From positions 1 to 64,000 of the forward strand of contig JAAFHY010000002.1 in NCBI GenBank assembly GCA_013298505.1: 64,000 bases of DNA, in the 5' to 3' direction. Both the position numbers and the translations under genes were made by a program. The notes under the pieces were generated by a model. That model was not told the DNA's origin and did no database searches. It was given only the letters and a program-made list of their open reading frames with translations. This DNA is from Cytophagales bacterium (GTDB taxonomy: Bacteria > Bacteroidota > Bacteroidia > Cytophagales > Cyclobacteriaceae). Of the stretch, positions 52,831 to 62,397 are shown in pieces (position 1 is the stretch's first letter; the number at the start of each line of letters is the position of its first letter).

Positions 52831-55407
52831 TTACGAGTTAACTTCTTTTTCTGGCTTCACTTTTAACTGAAACTTTACTTGGGCTGCGGCCTTCATAAAC
52901 TTGCGGAAGTATGCCTCTACCGGAAAGATGATGAGTGCAATAAATACCTGAATAAAAAATTCGATAACCGGGGAGCTCTTGATATTAATTGAGGTACTGA
53001 TAGCCGTTTGTAAAAACTGTATAAAAATAATAACCGTTAAGAGCGAAATCACCTCGCTTACTGTTTTGTACTTATCGTTGGCTACGCTCAATTTCACCGA
53101 TACAAACATTAGTACACTAAAAAACGCAAGCTCAAGTGCGTAGAACCACCAGCGCTTCCAATAGGGTGGCATAATTTCAAAAGGAATCAATTCAATTTTA
53201 GATTCGTTGCCCAGCACATCGCGGCTTTGCATGGCCAACTCATAATCGCCCGGAGGCAAGTAGGGAAAATTGGCTACGTGGTTTGAATTAGACCAGGTAG
53301 TCCAGCCGTTGGTAAGGCCCTTTACTTGATAGCGGTATTGCATGGCTTCGTTGCTGATGTAATCGGGTTGAATAAACTCGAAGGCCAACTCATTTTCGGG
53401 TTGATCCATGGTTACACGCTTGCCTTTGGTAAGATTGATCTGCTGCCCTCTCACCTGTCGTAACAAGAGCGGGTGTGTGAGATCATCATTTTGTATTTGG
53501 CTGTTGGTAAATTTATAGAGTTCGTTGTTGGCCGTAATCACCCATAGGCTTTGGCCATTTTCATCGGGTGCTAAAAAACGCAAGTTGGGGAAGAGGCCGA
53601 GCCATTGTAATTTCAATGACTTCAATCGGCTGTCTACCGTGCGCCATTGTGCGCCATCGTTAAACCAAAAGTAGCCTGCCGATGCAAAATAGCGGTGTGG
53701 GCCGGGAAGCGAATCGTATTTGGCAAATGAATTTTTACGATCAAATTTTTTAAACTCACCCGATGCCGCTAAATACACTTCGGTGCCATAGGCAACACCT
53801 ACCATTTCGTTTAGTGAAGAGTTGGCCACGGGAAACACTGCTACATCGGTAATTTTACCTTCGTCTGTTTCGATGCGGTAAACATCGGTTCTTCCGCAAA
53901 GCCAAATATTTTCTAGGTTGTCTTCAAACGCATAGGTTAGCTGATCGCCAATGCTATCAAGCAAATGGGTTTCGCGCCAAGCGGAAGAGAATCCTTCAAA
54001 TGTTTTTATTTGGTTGTGGTGAGTGCCTACAATTAGTTGTTGCAACGAAGGCGAGAAGAAAACGGTCTTGGTAGCCCCCATCACAATGGGCTTACCTCTG
54101 TCTTCCGTCACTTCAAACACACCACCTAGGCCTGCGGCAATCAGCTTACCATTAGCCTCTACTAGCTGCATCACTTTACCTTCAATGCCTACAACTTTTT
54201 TGTAAGAATAGCCTACTTCTTTCACAACTTTTGCTTCATACGTTGGTGCGGCAGATGGCGTGGTATTTTCTTGTTTGCGGAAAAAACCAAACCGCGATCT
54301 GCGTTGTAAATTACTTTGTACGGTTTGTTGAGCGGGCCCACCAACGCGAACGTCTTTAGTGAGGCGATACAGCCCCAACGTAGTGCCTACATAAATTTTA
54401 CCTTGAATGGCTTGCACGCAAAGCAAGTTTCCGCTTAGCCCCGGAAAATGGTTGAAGGATTTGAAAGGAAGAGAAGGAGCAATGCGCGTAAAGCCATATT
54501 CATGTGCCACCCACACACCTCCGTTGTCATCGGCCATTAACGCAAATACTTCGTTGTCGGGCAGGCCAGTAGAAAAATCTAAGTGATCGATTGTTTCGCC
54601 CGTAGTAATGTCTACTAAAATTACCCCGCCCAATAAAGTGCCCAGCGCAATTTGCTTTTCGTTAAGCCACATACCAAACTCTAATGTGTTTTGCCGCAGA
54701 TATGCAGCATCTCGTAGAGCTACTGGCTGAGGTGGCAAGCCCGCCTTCATCAAATAAACCAAGCCACGCTCTGTTCCGAGCATTACATCGCCCGATTTTT
54801 TATTGGGAGAAGAAAAAACGATTTCTGAATCGGTAGGTAGTGCCAATGATGACTTTACGAGCTTGCCCTCTTTTACTTGTAGCAATTGCTGATAGCCCGC
54901 TCTTACAAAAATGGTATCGTACACTTCTAGCAAACCGCTCAGCGCTCGTTCTGATTTTATTTCAGTTTCTAGTTTCTCGGTTGAAAAAACAAATACTGAA
55001 GTCTCGCTGCATGCATAGATTTTATCGCCAGCCACCACACTCGAAAAAACAGCGGGCTTGGTAAGCAACGATTGATACGTGCGTTCGCTGCCCGTTTGTG
55101 TTAATTTTCCAAAACCAAATAGGCCGCCTACATACAACTGGTTGTGTAGCAACACCAATGTAAACACCGCGCCCGGTGTGGGGATCAGCTTCCAACTTTT
55201 GCCATCAAACTCTAAAACACCTTTTTTATTGGTGAAATAAATCAGGCCACTGGCATCTTGCACTATGCCCATGCTGCGGTAGTCGATCCGCTCGTCTTGT
55301 GGTGAATAGTGTGTTAAAAAGGAGTTGCCAACTTGGGCAGGTGCTATGTGGCCCATCAACAATAAGAAAGCCACTAAAAAATTCTTATAGATCATTCTAA
55401 ATTGCAT
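52831..55407 (-). CDS. Exported sensor-like protein with Y_Y_Y domain and membrane C-terminus
   Basis: The product has 858 residues. The signal peptide (about 1-24, ending APA) is followed by a two-component-regulator-type beta-propeller (about 30-660, with segments such as GVWVAHEYGFTRIAPS) and a Y_Y_Y-like Ig domain at about 670-745 (YRYQVKGLTNGWTTWS). The C-terminal part has four hydrophobic segments (about 755-845). It lacks histidine kinase and DNA-binding domains, so it is not a hybrid two-component sensor. Its partner is unknown. Confidence 0.85.
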   Translation of the reverse strand: MQFRMIYKNFLVAFLLLMGHIAPAQVGNSFLTHYSPQDERIDYRSMGIVQDASGLIYFTNKKGVLEFDGKSWKLIPTPGAVFTLVLLHNQLYVGGLFGFGKLTQTGSERTYQSLLTKPAVFSSVVAGDKIYACSETSVFVFSTEKLETEIKSERALSGLLEVYDTIFVRAGYQQLLQVKEGKLVKSSLALPTDSEIVFSSPNKKSGDVMLGTERGLVYLMKAGLPPQPVALRDAAYLRQNTLEFGMWLNEKQIALGTLLGGVILVDITTGETIDHLDFSTGLPDNEVFALMADDNGGVWVAHEYGFTRIAPSLPFKSFNHFPGLSGNLLCVQAIQGKIYVGTTLGLYRLTKDVRVGGPAQQTVQSNLQRRSRFGFFRKQENTTPSAAPTYEAKVVKEVGYSYKKVVGIEGKVMQLVEANGKLIAAGLGGVFEVTEDRGKPIVMGATKTVFFSPSLQQLIVGTHHNQIKTFEGFSSAWRETHLLDSIGDQLTYAFEDNLENIWLCGRTDVYRIETDEGKITDVAVFPVANSSLNEMVGVAYGTEVYLAASGEFKKFDRKNSFAKYDSLPGPHRYFASAGYFWFNDGAQWRTVDSRLKSLKLQWLGLFPNLRFLAPDENGQSLWVITANNELYKFTNSQIQNDDLTHPLLLRQVRGQQINLTKGKRVTMDQPENELAFEFIQPDYISNEAMQYRYQVKGLTNGWTTWSNSNHVANFPYLPPGDYELAMQSRDVLGNESKIELIPFEIMPPYWKRWWFYALELAFFSVLMFVSVKLSVANDKYKTVSEVISLLTVIIFIQFLQTAISTSINIKSSPVIEFFIQVFIALIIFPVEAYFRKFMKAAAQVKFQLKVKPEKEVNS

Positions 55408-55428
55408 GTATCAAAAATAATAGATTTA

Positions 55429-57519
55429 CTAGCTTATCCTACTCCAATTTACGGCTGCTTTTTTTATTGATTCAATCTGCATCAAAATCATGGCGTTTTC
55501 GGGTTGTTGAAGAAGCGGATCACTATCTAATACTTGATGAGCAGCCTCCCGTGCCGTTTTTAGTAGTTCGCCATCTTTGCCCAAATCGGCAATCAATAAA
55601 TCGAGGGCACCGCTCTGCTGCGTTCCCATGATATCGCCAGGGCCGCGAAGTTTTAAATCTGTTTCAGCAATTTCAAAACCATTGTTGGTGCGCACCATCG
55701 TTTCTATTCTTGTTTTTGATTCAGCGCCTAATTTATGATCGGTTATTAAAATACAATACGATTGCTCGGCACCTCTGCCCACTCGGCCGCGCAACTGATG
55801 CAACTGCGATAACCCGAAGCGTTGTGCGCTTTCAATGATCATTACCGATGCATTTGGCACATCTACGCCCACTTCAATTACGGTGGTGGCCACCATTATT
55901 TTTGTTTCACCTTTTACAAAACGAGCCATCTCAAAATCTTTTGCTTCGGGTTTCATTTGTCCGTGCAAAATACTTATTGGCAAATCAGGAAACGCCCTCG
56001 CAATACTTTCGTAGCCATCCATTACATGTTTCAGGTCGAGCTTCTCGGATTCTTCGATAAGCGGGTAAACAATATAAACTTGTCGGCCTGCATCTACTTG
56101 TGCTTTGATAAAGGCATTTACTTTAAGGCGGTGCGAATCAAATTGATGCGTTGTTTTAATTGGCTTGCGCCCTTTGGGTAGCTCGTCTATCACAGATATT
56201 TCCAAATCGCCATACAAGGTCATAGCCAGTGTCCTGGGAATGGGCGTGGCCGTCATCACCAACACGTGTGGGTAAAAATCGGTGGTCTTTTGCCAAAGCT
56301 TAGATCGTTGGGCAACACCAAAGCGATGTTGTTCGTCAATAATGGCTAAGCCCAGTTTATTAAATTTTACTTCTTCTTCTAAAAGTGCGTGGGTACCGAT
56401 CAAAATTTTTAGTGTGCCATTTTCTAATTGCTCGTGAATGGGCTTGCGCGCACTTTTCTTTACAGAGCCAGTAAGCAGGGCGATAGAAATCCCCATCAGA
56501 TCGGCATACTTTTTTAAGTTGGCATAATGCTGTTGCGCTAATATTTCGGTGGGAGCCATTAGTGCCGCTTGTGCATCGCCACCTATTGCCAATAAAATTG
56601 CAATAAAGCCCACAATGGTTTTGCCACTGCCTACATCACCTTGCAAGAGCCGGTTCATTTGTTTACCTGATTTCATGTCGGCATAAATTTCTCTCACCAC
56701 TTTCTTCTGGGCTTCGGTAAGATCAAACGGAAGATGCTCTTTATAAAATCGGGTTAAGATTACCGTATCGCCAAACACCAACCCTTTAAATTTGCCTTGC
56801 CTAACTAACTTCATTTTAATCAGGCGGAGTTGTATGAAAAAAAGTTCTTCAAACTTCAATCGCTGCTGCGCACGGAGTAGCCACTCTTGGTTTTTGGGGA
56901 AATGGATATTGATGATCGATTTTTTTTTGCCGATTAGATTTTGCTGTTGAAGCAAGGCGGTGGGCAACGTTTCTCTAATATGGTTAAGTGAACCTTTTAG
57001 CACTTCCTGCTGCAGCCTTACAATAAATTTATTGTCGATGTATTTGGTGCGCAATTTTTCGCTAAGCGGATAGACGGGTTGAAGGTATCCTCCCTTTTCA
57101 CTTTTCTCGGTAAGCAATTCTATTTCAGGGTGCGCCATCTGCAATTTATTGCCAAAGACAGAAGGCTTTCCGAACACTACATAATTTATGGTTGGTTTTA
57201 GCTTTTGCATTATTCCGTTAATTCCCTGAAACCAAACCAACTCTATTTCGCCATACTCATCGGCTAGGTAGGCAACTAGCCTTCTCTTAAACTTATCGCC
57301 AATTAATTCGATGTCGGTTATCTTTCCTTTCACCTGAACGAACGGCATCAGTTCGTTTACTTCGTTCAAATTATAAAAGCGAGTTCTGTCTTCGTAGCGA
57401 AAGGGGTAATGCTGAATTAGGTCGCCAAAGGTAAACAGCTTCAATTCTTTTTGAAGTAGTGCGGCTCGTTGTGGGCCTACACCTTTTAAAAATTCTAATG
57501 AAGTATCGAAGAAGGACAT
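55429..57519 (-). CDS. recG: ATP-dependent DNA helicase RecG
   Basis: The product has 696 residues, the usual RecG length, with the wedge/OB region first and the two helicase lobes after. Walker A is LLQGDVGSGKTI, and the DEAD-like box is IIDEQHRFG. The motifs VMTATPIPRTL, TTVIEVGVDVP and SQLHQLRGRVGRG are all intact. It remodels stalled replication forks and D-loops. The ATG at 57519 is used; a longer in-frame start runs through a low-complexity TTTGAAAAT-type repeat and is spurious. Confidence 0.96.
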   Translation of the reverse strand: MSFFDTSLEFLKGVGPQRAALLQKELKLFTFGDLIQHYPFRYEDRTRFYNLNEVNELMPFVQVKGKITDIELIGDKFKRRLVAYLADEYGEIELVWFQGINGIMQKLKPTINYVVFGKPSVFGNKLQMAHPEIELLTEKSEKGGYLQPVYPLSEKLRTKYIDNKFIVRLQQEVLKGSLNHIRETLPTALLQQQNLIGKKKSIINIHFPKNQEWLLRAQQRLKFEELFFIQLRLIKMKLVRQGKFKGLVFGDTVILTRFYKEHLPFDLTEAQKKVVREIYADMKSGKQMNRLLQGDVGSGKTIVGFIAILLAIGGDAQAALMAPTEILAQQHYANLKKYADLMGISIALLTGSVKKSARKPIHEQLENGTLKILIGTHALLEEEVKFNKLGLAIIDEQHRFGVAQRSKLWQKTTDFYPHVLVMTATPIPRTLAMTLYGDLEISVIDELPKGRKPIKTTHQFDSHRLKVNAFIKAQVDAGRQVYIVYPLIEESEKLDLKHVMDGYESIARAFPDLPISILHGQMKPEAKDFEMARFVKGETKIMVATTVIEVGVDVPNASVMIIESAQRFGLSQLHQLRGRVGRGAEQSYCILITDHKLGAESKTRIETMVRTNNGFEIAETDLKLRGPGDIMGTQQSGALDLLIADLGKDGELLKTAREAAHQVLDSDPLLQQPENAMILMQIESIKKAAVNWSRIS

Positions 57520-57560
57520 TTTCAATTTGAAGATTTGAAAATTACTCAATTTGAAAATGC
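57516..57560. repeat. TTTGAAAAT-type low-complexity repeat upstream of recG
   Basis: CATTTTCAA (57516-57524, taking in the recG ATG) is answered by TTGAAAATG at the other end, with TTTGAA words between. It explains a false N-terminal extension of RecG. Confidence 0.45.
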
Positions 57561-57659
57561 TATTCAAACAAATTCTAAGTAGGGGCTTGGGGCGCACCTT
57601 ACATTAGCAAATAGAATTAATTGATCTCCTTCTGCGCTAAGGTATTTGACAGTAGCCGC

Positions 57660-57968
57660 TTATTCCTCAAATAAAGGATTATTAGAAAGCAATCTGCTTT
57701 TATGATGAACTGTTAAAATATCAACTCTATCCAAAGAAATTAATTGATAGATAATCCTATAATTTCCCTCGATCAATTGCCTTATGTGCTCTAACCCAAT
57801 CTCTGGCACTATTCTTCCAATCTCGGGATGAGTTTCTAATATCTTAACTCTTTCAAAAAATCTTTCTGATTGAATGCGTGCGTAATACTCAGAATCCTTT
57901 GCGATAAACCTCGCTATATTCTCTATATCTTGGAGTGAAAGGCTCGTCCACTTTACTTCAGTAGCCAT
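57660..57968 (-). CDS. RelE/ParE-family toxin
   Basis: The product has 102 residues with the RelE/ParE superfamily pattern: WTSLSLQDIENIARFIA, YARIQSERFFERVKIL, GRIVPEI and YRIIYQL ending in a DILTVHHKSRLL strand. The ParE-type fold usually inhibits gyrase, whereas RelE cuts mRNA; the sequence fits ParE better (no clear RelE catalytic basic cluster), which is a weak inference. It overlaps the antitoxin-like gene by 16 bases. Confidence 0.88.
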   Translation of the reverse strand: MATEVKWTSLSLQDIENIARFIAKDSEYYARIQSERFFERVKILETHPEIGRIVPEIGLEHIRQLIEGNYRIIYQLISLDRVDILTVHHKSRLLSNNPLFEE

Positions 57969-58144
57969 TTCTTGAGTTTCTCTCTTGCTTGTTGGGTAGA
58001 GTGTACCTGTCCCTGTTTTGACTGCTCCATTCCAATTTCAATCTTCTGCAAAAGAATAATCCTTTCAAACACATCGTCTATTGAAAACGAATCCGGCATT
58101 TCACGAATAGTTTCAATCAGTTTTTCTTTTGTTAGGATTACCAT
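57953..58144 (-). CDS. Antitoxin-like small protein
   Basis: The product has 63 residues, helical, with no recognised DNA-binding fold; it begins MVILTKEKLIETIREMPDSF, and its end carries QQAREKLKKWLLK. It precedes the ParE-like toxin gene on the same strand with a 16-base overlap, the layout of toxin-antitoxin operons. The ATG at 58144 is used; an in-frame TTG lies two codons earlier. The antitoxin assignment depends on position. Confidence 0.75.
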   Translation of the reverse strand: MVILTKEKLIETIREMPDSFSIDDVFERIILLQKIEIGMEQSKQGQVHSTQQAREKLKKWLLK

Positions 58145-58201
58145 ATTCAAAAATAAGAAAAATTTGTTTCTTTCTATTCCATCTTCAAATCAACGAAACA
58201 G

Positions 58202-58819
58202 CTAATTGTTTTTTTTCCACTCTAGCGTATTGATCAAATGCATCACTTCTTTTTTCATGAAGTCGATGGCGGGGGCGAGTGAATCGTTTTGAACTTTGGT
58301 ATTGAAGTATAATGCACCGCGTAAAAAATTCGTTGTCGAGTCCGTCATAGTAAATTGAAATTGGCTTGGCACCTCGCCACTTATTTCTGCAATCAAAGCT
58401 GTTTTGCCGCTAGGGGTAACTACTTTTACTTCGTCAATTCCGTATGCTTTAATCTGTTGCTTAGAGGTAAGCCGGTAGGCATCGTTTAACATTTCTTTCA
58501 ATAACTCGTTTCGGTTGTTTATTTTTTTGTACGTAATGTGTACGTTGGCTTTTAAAGTGGGGTAATAAATCTCTACCCAATGTTTTTCGTTTATCCACGA
58601 GGTATCGCGCAAGAGTTTTGCTGCTGTTGAATATTGAAATTGATAGGGCAGCGAGTCTGGTAGCGCGTGGTATTCTTCGTTTGGTAAAATCAATCTATTG
58701 TACCCTTTGGGCTTGGGCTGGTAGTTCGTAGTGCAACTTGAGAGAAGTAGGCAGTAGGTAACAAGAAAGAGGTAGGATAGTAAGGGCTTTGAACGTTGAA
58801 CTTTAAACCTTAAACTCAT
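58202..58819 (-). CDS. gldD: Gliding motility lipoprotein GldD
   Basis: The product has 205 residues. The lipobox LLLSSC gives Cys29. The mature region starts YQPKPKGYNRLILPNEEYHALPD (cited in part), typical of GldD, and continues to NTLEWKKN. GldD is an essential lipoprotein for Bacteroidota gliding and type 9 secretion. The leader of about 25 residues before the lipobox is encoded by repetitive DNA (see findings). It follows gldE with 18 bases between them. Confidence 0.92.
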   Translation of the reverse strand: MSLRFKVQRSKPLLSYLFLVTYCLLLSSCTTNYQPKPKGYNRLILPNEEYHALPDSLPYQFQYSTAAKLLRDTSWINEKHWVEIYYPTLKANVHITYKKINNRNELLKEMLNDAYRLTSKQQIKAYGIDEVKVVTPSGKTALIAEISGEVPSQFQFTMTDSTTNFLRGALYFNTKVQNDSLAPAIDFMKKEVMHLINTLEWKKNN

Positions 58820-58837
58820 AGTTCCTACAAATTAACT

Positions 58838-60169
58838 TTAATCTACTGTAACCCTTACTTTATTTATTTTTCTTTGATCAGCTGTAAGGATGGCGAATGT
58901 GAATTTTTCAAATTTTGCCTTGTCTCCTACTTTTGGCAACGAGCCATGAAGTTCCAGAATTAATCCACCGAGCGATTCGCTTTCGCCTTTCACATCATCA
59001 AAAAAAGAAGTTTCTACATCGAGTGCTTTGCACAAATCGTGCACGAGAGTTTTACCTTCAAATACAAATGTTTTATCGTCAATTTTTTGATAGCCCAGAT
59101 TTACTTCGTCAAACTCATCGTTAATTTCTCCGATAATCTCTTCGATCAAATCTTCTAGCGTAACCAAGCCAGAAGTGCCGCCATACTCATCTACCACAAT
59201 GGCCATGTGTACGCGCTTACTTTGAAAATCTTTCAGAAGGGAATCTAACTTTTTTGTTTCGGGAACAAAATAACCAGGGCGCAGCAGTTTTTGCCATTTG
59301 TAGTTTTCGCTTTCTTCTAAAAATGGCAGTAAATCTTTAATGTAAAGAATGCCTTCTATGTGGTCGAGCGATTCTTTAAAAACAGGTATTCGCGAGAAGC
59401 CCGATTTTTTTACCTGCTCCATCAGTTCTTTAAAATTCAACTCAACATCTACGGCCGAAATATCCATTCGCGATTTCATCACCCGCTTTACAGACAGTGT
59501 TCCAAAGTTTACGATACTTTTTAAAATATCTTTTTCTTCGGCAGTAGTGTTATCATTATCGGTGGTAAGATCCAATGCTTGATTGAGTTCTTCAACGGTT
59601 GTGCTGTAGCCTTTTTTTTCTACTCTGCGCTCAATTACGTTGCTCATGCTTAGCAACAGAAATGAAATCGGCCTCCACACATTTTCGAGTAGCAGCCAAA
59701 GCCCGCCCATCCGTTTGGCAAACGTCCAATTGTGGCGGGTAGCATATACCTTGGGGATGATCTCGCCAAAGAAGGTAATTGCAAAGGTGGCCGCGAATGT
59801 AACGATCCCTACCACCGCTTCGGTTGGCTTTCGGGTGCCCGCCATTTCCCACATTAAAAATGTAGAGATGGTAACTATACCTACGTTCACAAAGTTGTTC
59901 ATGATCAAAATGGTGGCCAGCAACACACGTGGCTTCTTTAACAACTGAACAATGTTTTTATCCGATGGGTCTTCTGATTCGCGACATCGCTCAAAATCAT
60001 CAGCACGCAACGAAAAAAAGGCTACCTCTGAAGCCGAAATCATGGCCGACATAAACAGCAGGATGGCAATGCCAATAAAACTAAAAAGGTAAAAGTAATT
60101 GGGCTCGAAAAGTATTTCGCCAAAAATTGCGTTGATAGAAATATAGAATGGATAGGTGTCCAACTTCAA
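58838..60169 (-). CDS. gldE: Gliding motility protein GldE (CBS/transporter-associated)
   Basis: The product has 443 residues. The membrane part (about 20-195, a CNNM-type DUF21 domain with SAMISASEVAFFSL) is followed by paired CBS domains (about 215-345, with IPVFKESLDHIEGILYIKDL) and a C-terminal CorC_HlyC-type domain. This is the GldE architecture. The best start is TTG at 60169, since no ATG lies upstream near the membrane part and the next is well inside the first helix. It is part of the ssb-gldE-gldD unit. Confidence 0.9.
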   Translation of the reverse strand: MKLDTYPFYISINAIFGEILFEPNYFYLFSFIGIAILLFMSAMISASEVAFFSLRADDFERCRESEDPSDKNIVQLLKKPRVLLATILIMNNFVNVGIVTISTFLMWEMAGTRKPTEAVVGIVTFAATFAITFFGEIIPKVYATRHNWTFAKRMGGLWLLLENVWRPISFLLLSMSNVIERRVEKKGYSTTVEELNQALDLTTDNDNTTAEEKDILKSIVNFGTLSVKRVMKSRMDISAVDVELNFKELMEQVKKSGFSRIPVFKESLDHIEGILYIKDLLPFLEESENYKWQKLLRPGYFVPETKKLDSLLKDFQSKRVHMAIVVDEYGGTSGLVTLEDLIEEIIGEINDEFDEVNLGYQKIDDKTFVFEGKTLVHDLCKALDVETSFFDDVKGESESLGGLILELHGSLPKVGDKAKFEKFTFAILTADQRKINKVRVTVD

Positions 60170-60190
60170 AAGGCTAAACTAATTGAAATA

Positions 60191-60622
60191 CTAAAAGGGG
60201 AGGTCATCAGATGTATTGGGTGGCGCGGTAAAGTTGGCCGCGGGCTGAGATGACTGTTGCGGTGCGCGATCTCCGCTAGTCGAACCTGCTGGCTTACTGC
60301 CTAGCAACGTCATATTGTCTCCTAAAATTTCGGTAGTGTAGCGAGTAACGCCTTCCTTCTCCCAACTTCTAGTACGCAACTTCCCTTCAATATATACCTG
60401 ATCGCCCTTGCGTAAATATTTAGAAGCTATTTCGGCCAGTCCGCGCCACAGTACTACATTGTGCCATTCGGTAATTTCTTTACGTTCGCCTGTGGTTTTG
60501 TCTTTATATGTTTCGCTAGTGGCCATGGTAAAGTTAGCCACGGTAGCTCCATTTTCAAGGTTTCTCACTTCGGGGTCTTTTCCTAGCCTACCTAAAAGGA
60601 TTACTTTGTTTACGCCTGACAT
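60191..60622 (-). CDS. ssb: Single-stranded DNA-binding protein
   Basis: The product has 143 residues. The OB fold begins [16 protein letters not shown] and has [14 protein letters not shown]. The disordered tail (Gln/Ser/Pro-rich) ends in the acidic tip DDLPF, which binds partner proteins. It binds single-stranded DNA during replication and repair. A TATTTTTG promoter-like box (60657-60650) lies 28 bases upstream, without a matching upstream element. It is part of the mutY-ssb-gldE-gldD run. Confidence 0.97.
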   Translation of the reverse strand: MSGVNKVILLGRLGKDPEVRNLENGATVANFTMATSETYKDKTTGERKEITEWHNVVLWRGLAEIASKYLRKGDQVYIEGKLRTRSWEKEGVTRYTTEILGDNMTLLGSKPAGSTSGDRAPQQSSQPAANFTAPPNTSDDLPF

Positions 60623-60711
60623 GGTTGATAGATAATTTTGTTTGGGTCACAAAAATACCAAAAATTCCGTTGTCGGGTTTTTTATCGGCTTGATCAATGT
60701 CCTTTCTATGA

Positions 60712-61758
60712 CTAATTCAAATAGCGTTCTATTAAAATCGGTTTGGGTATTTTGTCCATTTCATTCATTGTGTAGCAATCTAAATCAAGCACGCTTGCGA
60801 GTTTTAAAAATTCTCCGCTCGTTGCTATCTCTATTTCAATAAATCTTGTTTTTAATTGCTGATGCGAAAGCACGTGTATGATTTGCTGGCTCACACTAAC
60901 GGACATATGCTTACGCAAGAATTTATCGTTGGCCAAAATAGTTTCTGGTTTTTGATTTCGTTCTGATTCTACCAAATAGAAATCGTATAAGCCTTGCCAT
61001 ATATCTTTATGGGTTCGCTGCTTCATTAAAATCTTTTTTTTGTGCCGCAGCACAAAGTAGTAAAAATACCTTTTCCTGATTTTTGTCTTTTTCGATTTGA
61101 TAGGCAGCACCCCTTGCAAGTGATGATGCTTTGCTGCACACGCCTTAGCGAAAATACAATCTTCGCACTTGGGGTTTTGTGGCAAGCAATGCAGCGCCCC
61201 AAACTCCATCATGGCCTGGTTAAACAAGTCAGGATTTTGTTTCGGCACTAGTTCGTTCGCTTTCTCAAAAAAATATTTTTTGCCCTCGGTGCTGGTAATA
61301 TCTTTTTCAATACCAAACACGCGAGCCAACAAACGATACACATTGCCATCTACCACTGCCACTGGTTCTTTAAAGGCAATAGATGCGATGGCTGCGGCTG
61401 TGTAGGGGCCAATACCTTTAAGCTTTTTCAGTTCTTCGTACGAATTTGGAAATTTCCCATCGAAATCGTCAACAATCGTTTTTGCACATGCGTGCAAATT
61501 CCTTGCGCGCGAGTAGTAGCCCAAACCTTGCCATAAACGCAATACATTTTGCAACGGAGCTGCAGCCAGTTTTTTTACGGTTGAGTAGGTTGCAACAAAA
61601 CGTTGGTAATAAGGAAGGCCTTGCGCGACCCTTGTTTGCTGCAAGATGATTTCCGATAACCAAATTTTGTAAGCATCGGTTGTCTCACGCCAAGGTAGCT
61701 CTCTCTTATTTTGCAAATACCATTCAATCAATTTAGATGAAAAAGTCTTCCCAGTCAT
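60712..61758 (-). CDS. mutY: A/G-specific adenine DNA glycosylase MutY
   Basis: The product has 348 residues. The helix-hairpin-helix GIGPYTAAAIAS is near 115-126, catalytic Glu36 lies in WLSEIILQQT and Asp137 in VVDGNV. The iron-sulfur cluster cysteines 191, 198, 201 and 207 (C-x6-C-x2-C-x5-C) are present. The C-terminal MutT-like domain starts near 225. It removes A opposite 8-oxoG. Its length is normal and it is divergent from HU. Confidence 0.97.
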   Translation of the reverse strand: MTGKTFSSKLIEWYLQNKRELPWRETTDAYKIWLSEIILQQTRVAQGLPYYQRFVATYSTVKKLAAAPLQNVLRLWQGLGYYSRARNLHACAKTIVDDFDGKFPNSYEELKKLKGIGPYTAAAIASIAFKEPVAVVDGNVYRLLARVFGIEKDITSTEGKKYFFEKANELVPKQNPDLFNQAMMEFGALHCLPQNPKCEDCIFAKACAAKHHHLQGVLPIKSKKTKIRKRYFYYFVLRHKKKILMKQRTHKDIWQGLYDFYLVESERNQKPETILANDKFLRKHMSVSVSQQIIHVLSHQQLKTRFIEIEIATSGEFLKLASVLDLDCYTMNEMDKIPKPILIERYLN

Positions 61759-61946
61759 GTTTTAGAAATTAATCATGGCTTTTTTAATTTGATTATTACT
61801 ACTTAAACCAAAGCTATTCGCAGCCTTGCAATTATCTCAAAAAAAATACATAATAAACTAAACCGACAAAAAACCGCTTTCAACGAAATCAATCCACACT
61901 TTGCCGCTTTTTTGTTATCCACATTATTGATAGTCAGTAAATTAAT

Positions 61947-61977
61947 TTTGGAATTGAAGTAACTGCTTATAAATTTG
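61947..61977 (+). promoter_or_regulatory. Bacteroidota-type promoter for the HU gene
   Basis: TTTG (61947-61950) and TAAATTTG (61970-61977) are exactly 19 bases apart. This matches TTTG-N19-TAnnTTTG. It overlaps the in-frame TTG at 61975 and so supports the GTG at 62014 as the start of HU. Confidence 0.65.
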
Positions 61978-62013
61978 CGATCCCAAAAAATTGAACACTT
62001 AACCCTTACTGTT

Positions 62014-62319
62014 GTGACTAAAGCCGATGTAATCAATCAAATTGCCGATAAAACCGGAATCGATAAAGCAGATGTTTCTGCTTCGGTAGAGGCATTTTTT
62101 AATATTGTAAAAAGCAATATGGCTTCGGGTCATAATATTTATGTGCGTGGCTTTGGCAGTTTCATCAATAAAAAAAGAAAGAAAAAAATAGCTCGCAATA
62201 TTTCCAGAAATACCGCCATCGTAATTGACGAGCACTACATCCCTAGCTTTAAGCCAGCTAAGATTTTTGTGAACAAGATTAAGAACAGTGACAAGGTAAA
62301 ACAATTGGCTGAAAAGTAA
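62014..62319 (+). CDS. HU/IHF-family DNA-binding protein
   Basis: The product has 101 residues. It begins KADVINQIADKTGIDKADV and includes the GFGSF turn and the intercalating-arm region ISRNTAIVIDEHYIPSFKPA. HU bends DNA and organises the nucleoid. The GTG at 62014 is chosen because the expected N-terminus starts there and a longer reading frame would start inside the promoter. It is followed by a dispersed repeat at 62321-62390. Confidence 0.92.
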   Translation: MTKADVINQIADKTGIDKADVSASVEAFFNIVKSNMASGHNIYVRGFGSFINKKRKKKIARNISRNTAIVIDEHYIPSFKPAKIFVNKIKNSDKVKQLAEK

Positions 62320-62320
62320 T

Positions 62321-62390
62321 TCGTTGTTTGTTGCTAGGTTTTCATTGTTCGCTGCCTTTTCGAATAACCAACAACCTCCAACGAATAACC
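62321..62390. repeat. Dispersed inverted repeat, copy C
   Basis: TTCGTTGTTTGTTGC and TTCATTGTTCG on the left are followed by TTCGAATAACCAACAACC and AACGAATAACC on the right. The same family as 23658-23732 and 25892-25962. It lies between HU and the TPR protein gene. Confidence 0.55.
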
Positions 62391-62397
62391 TTCTATC

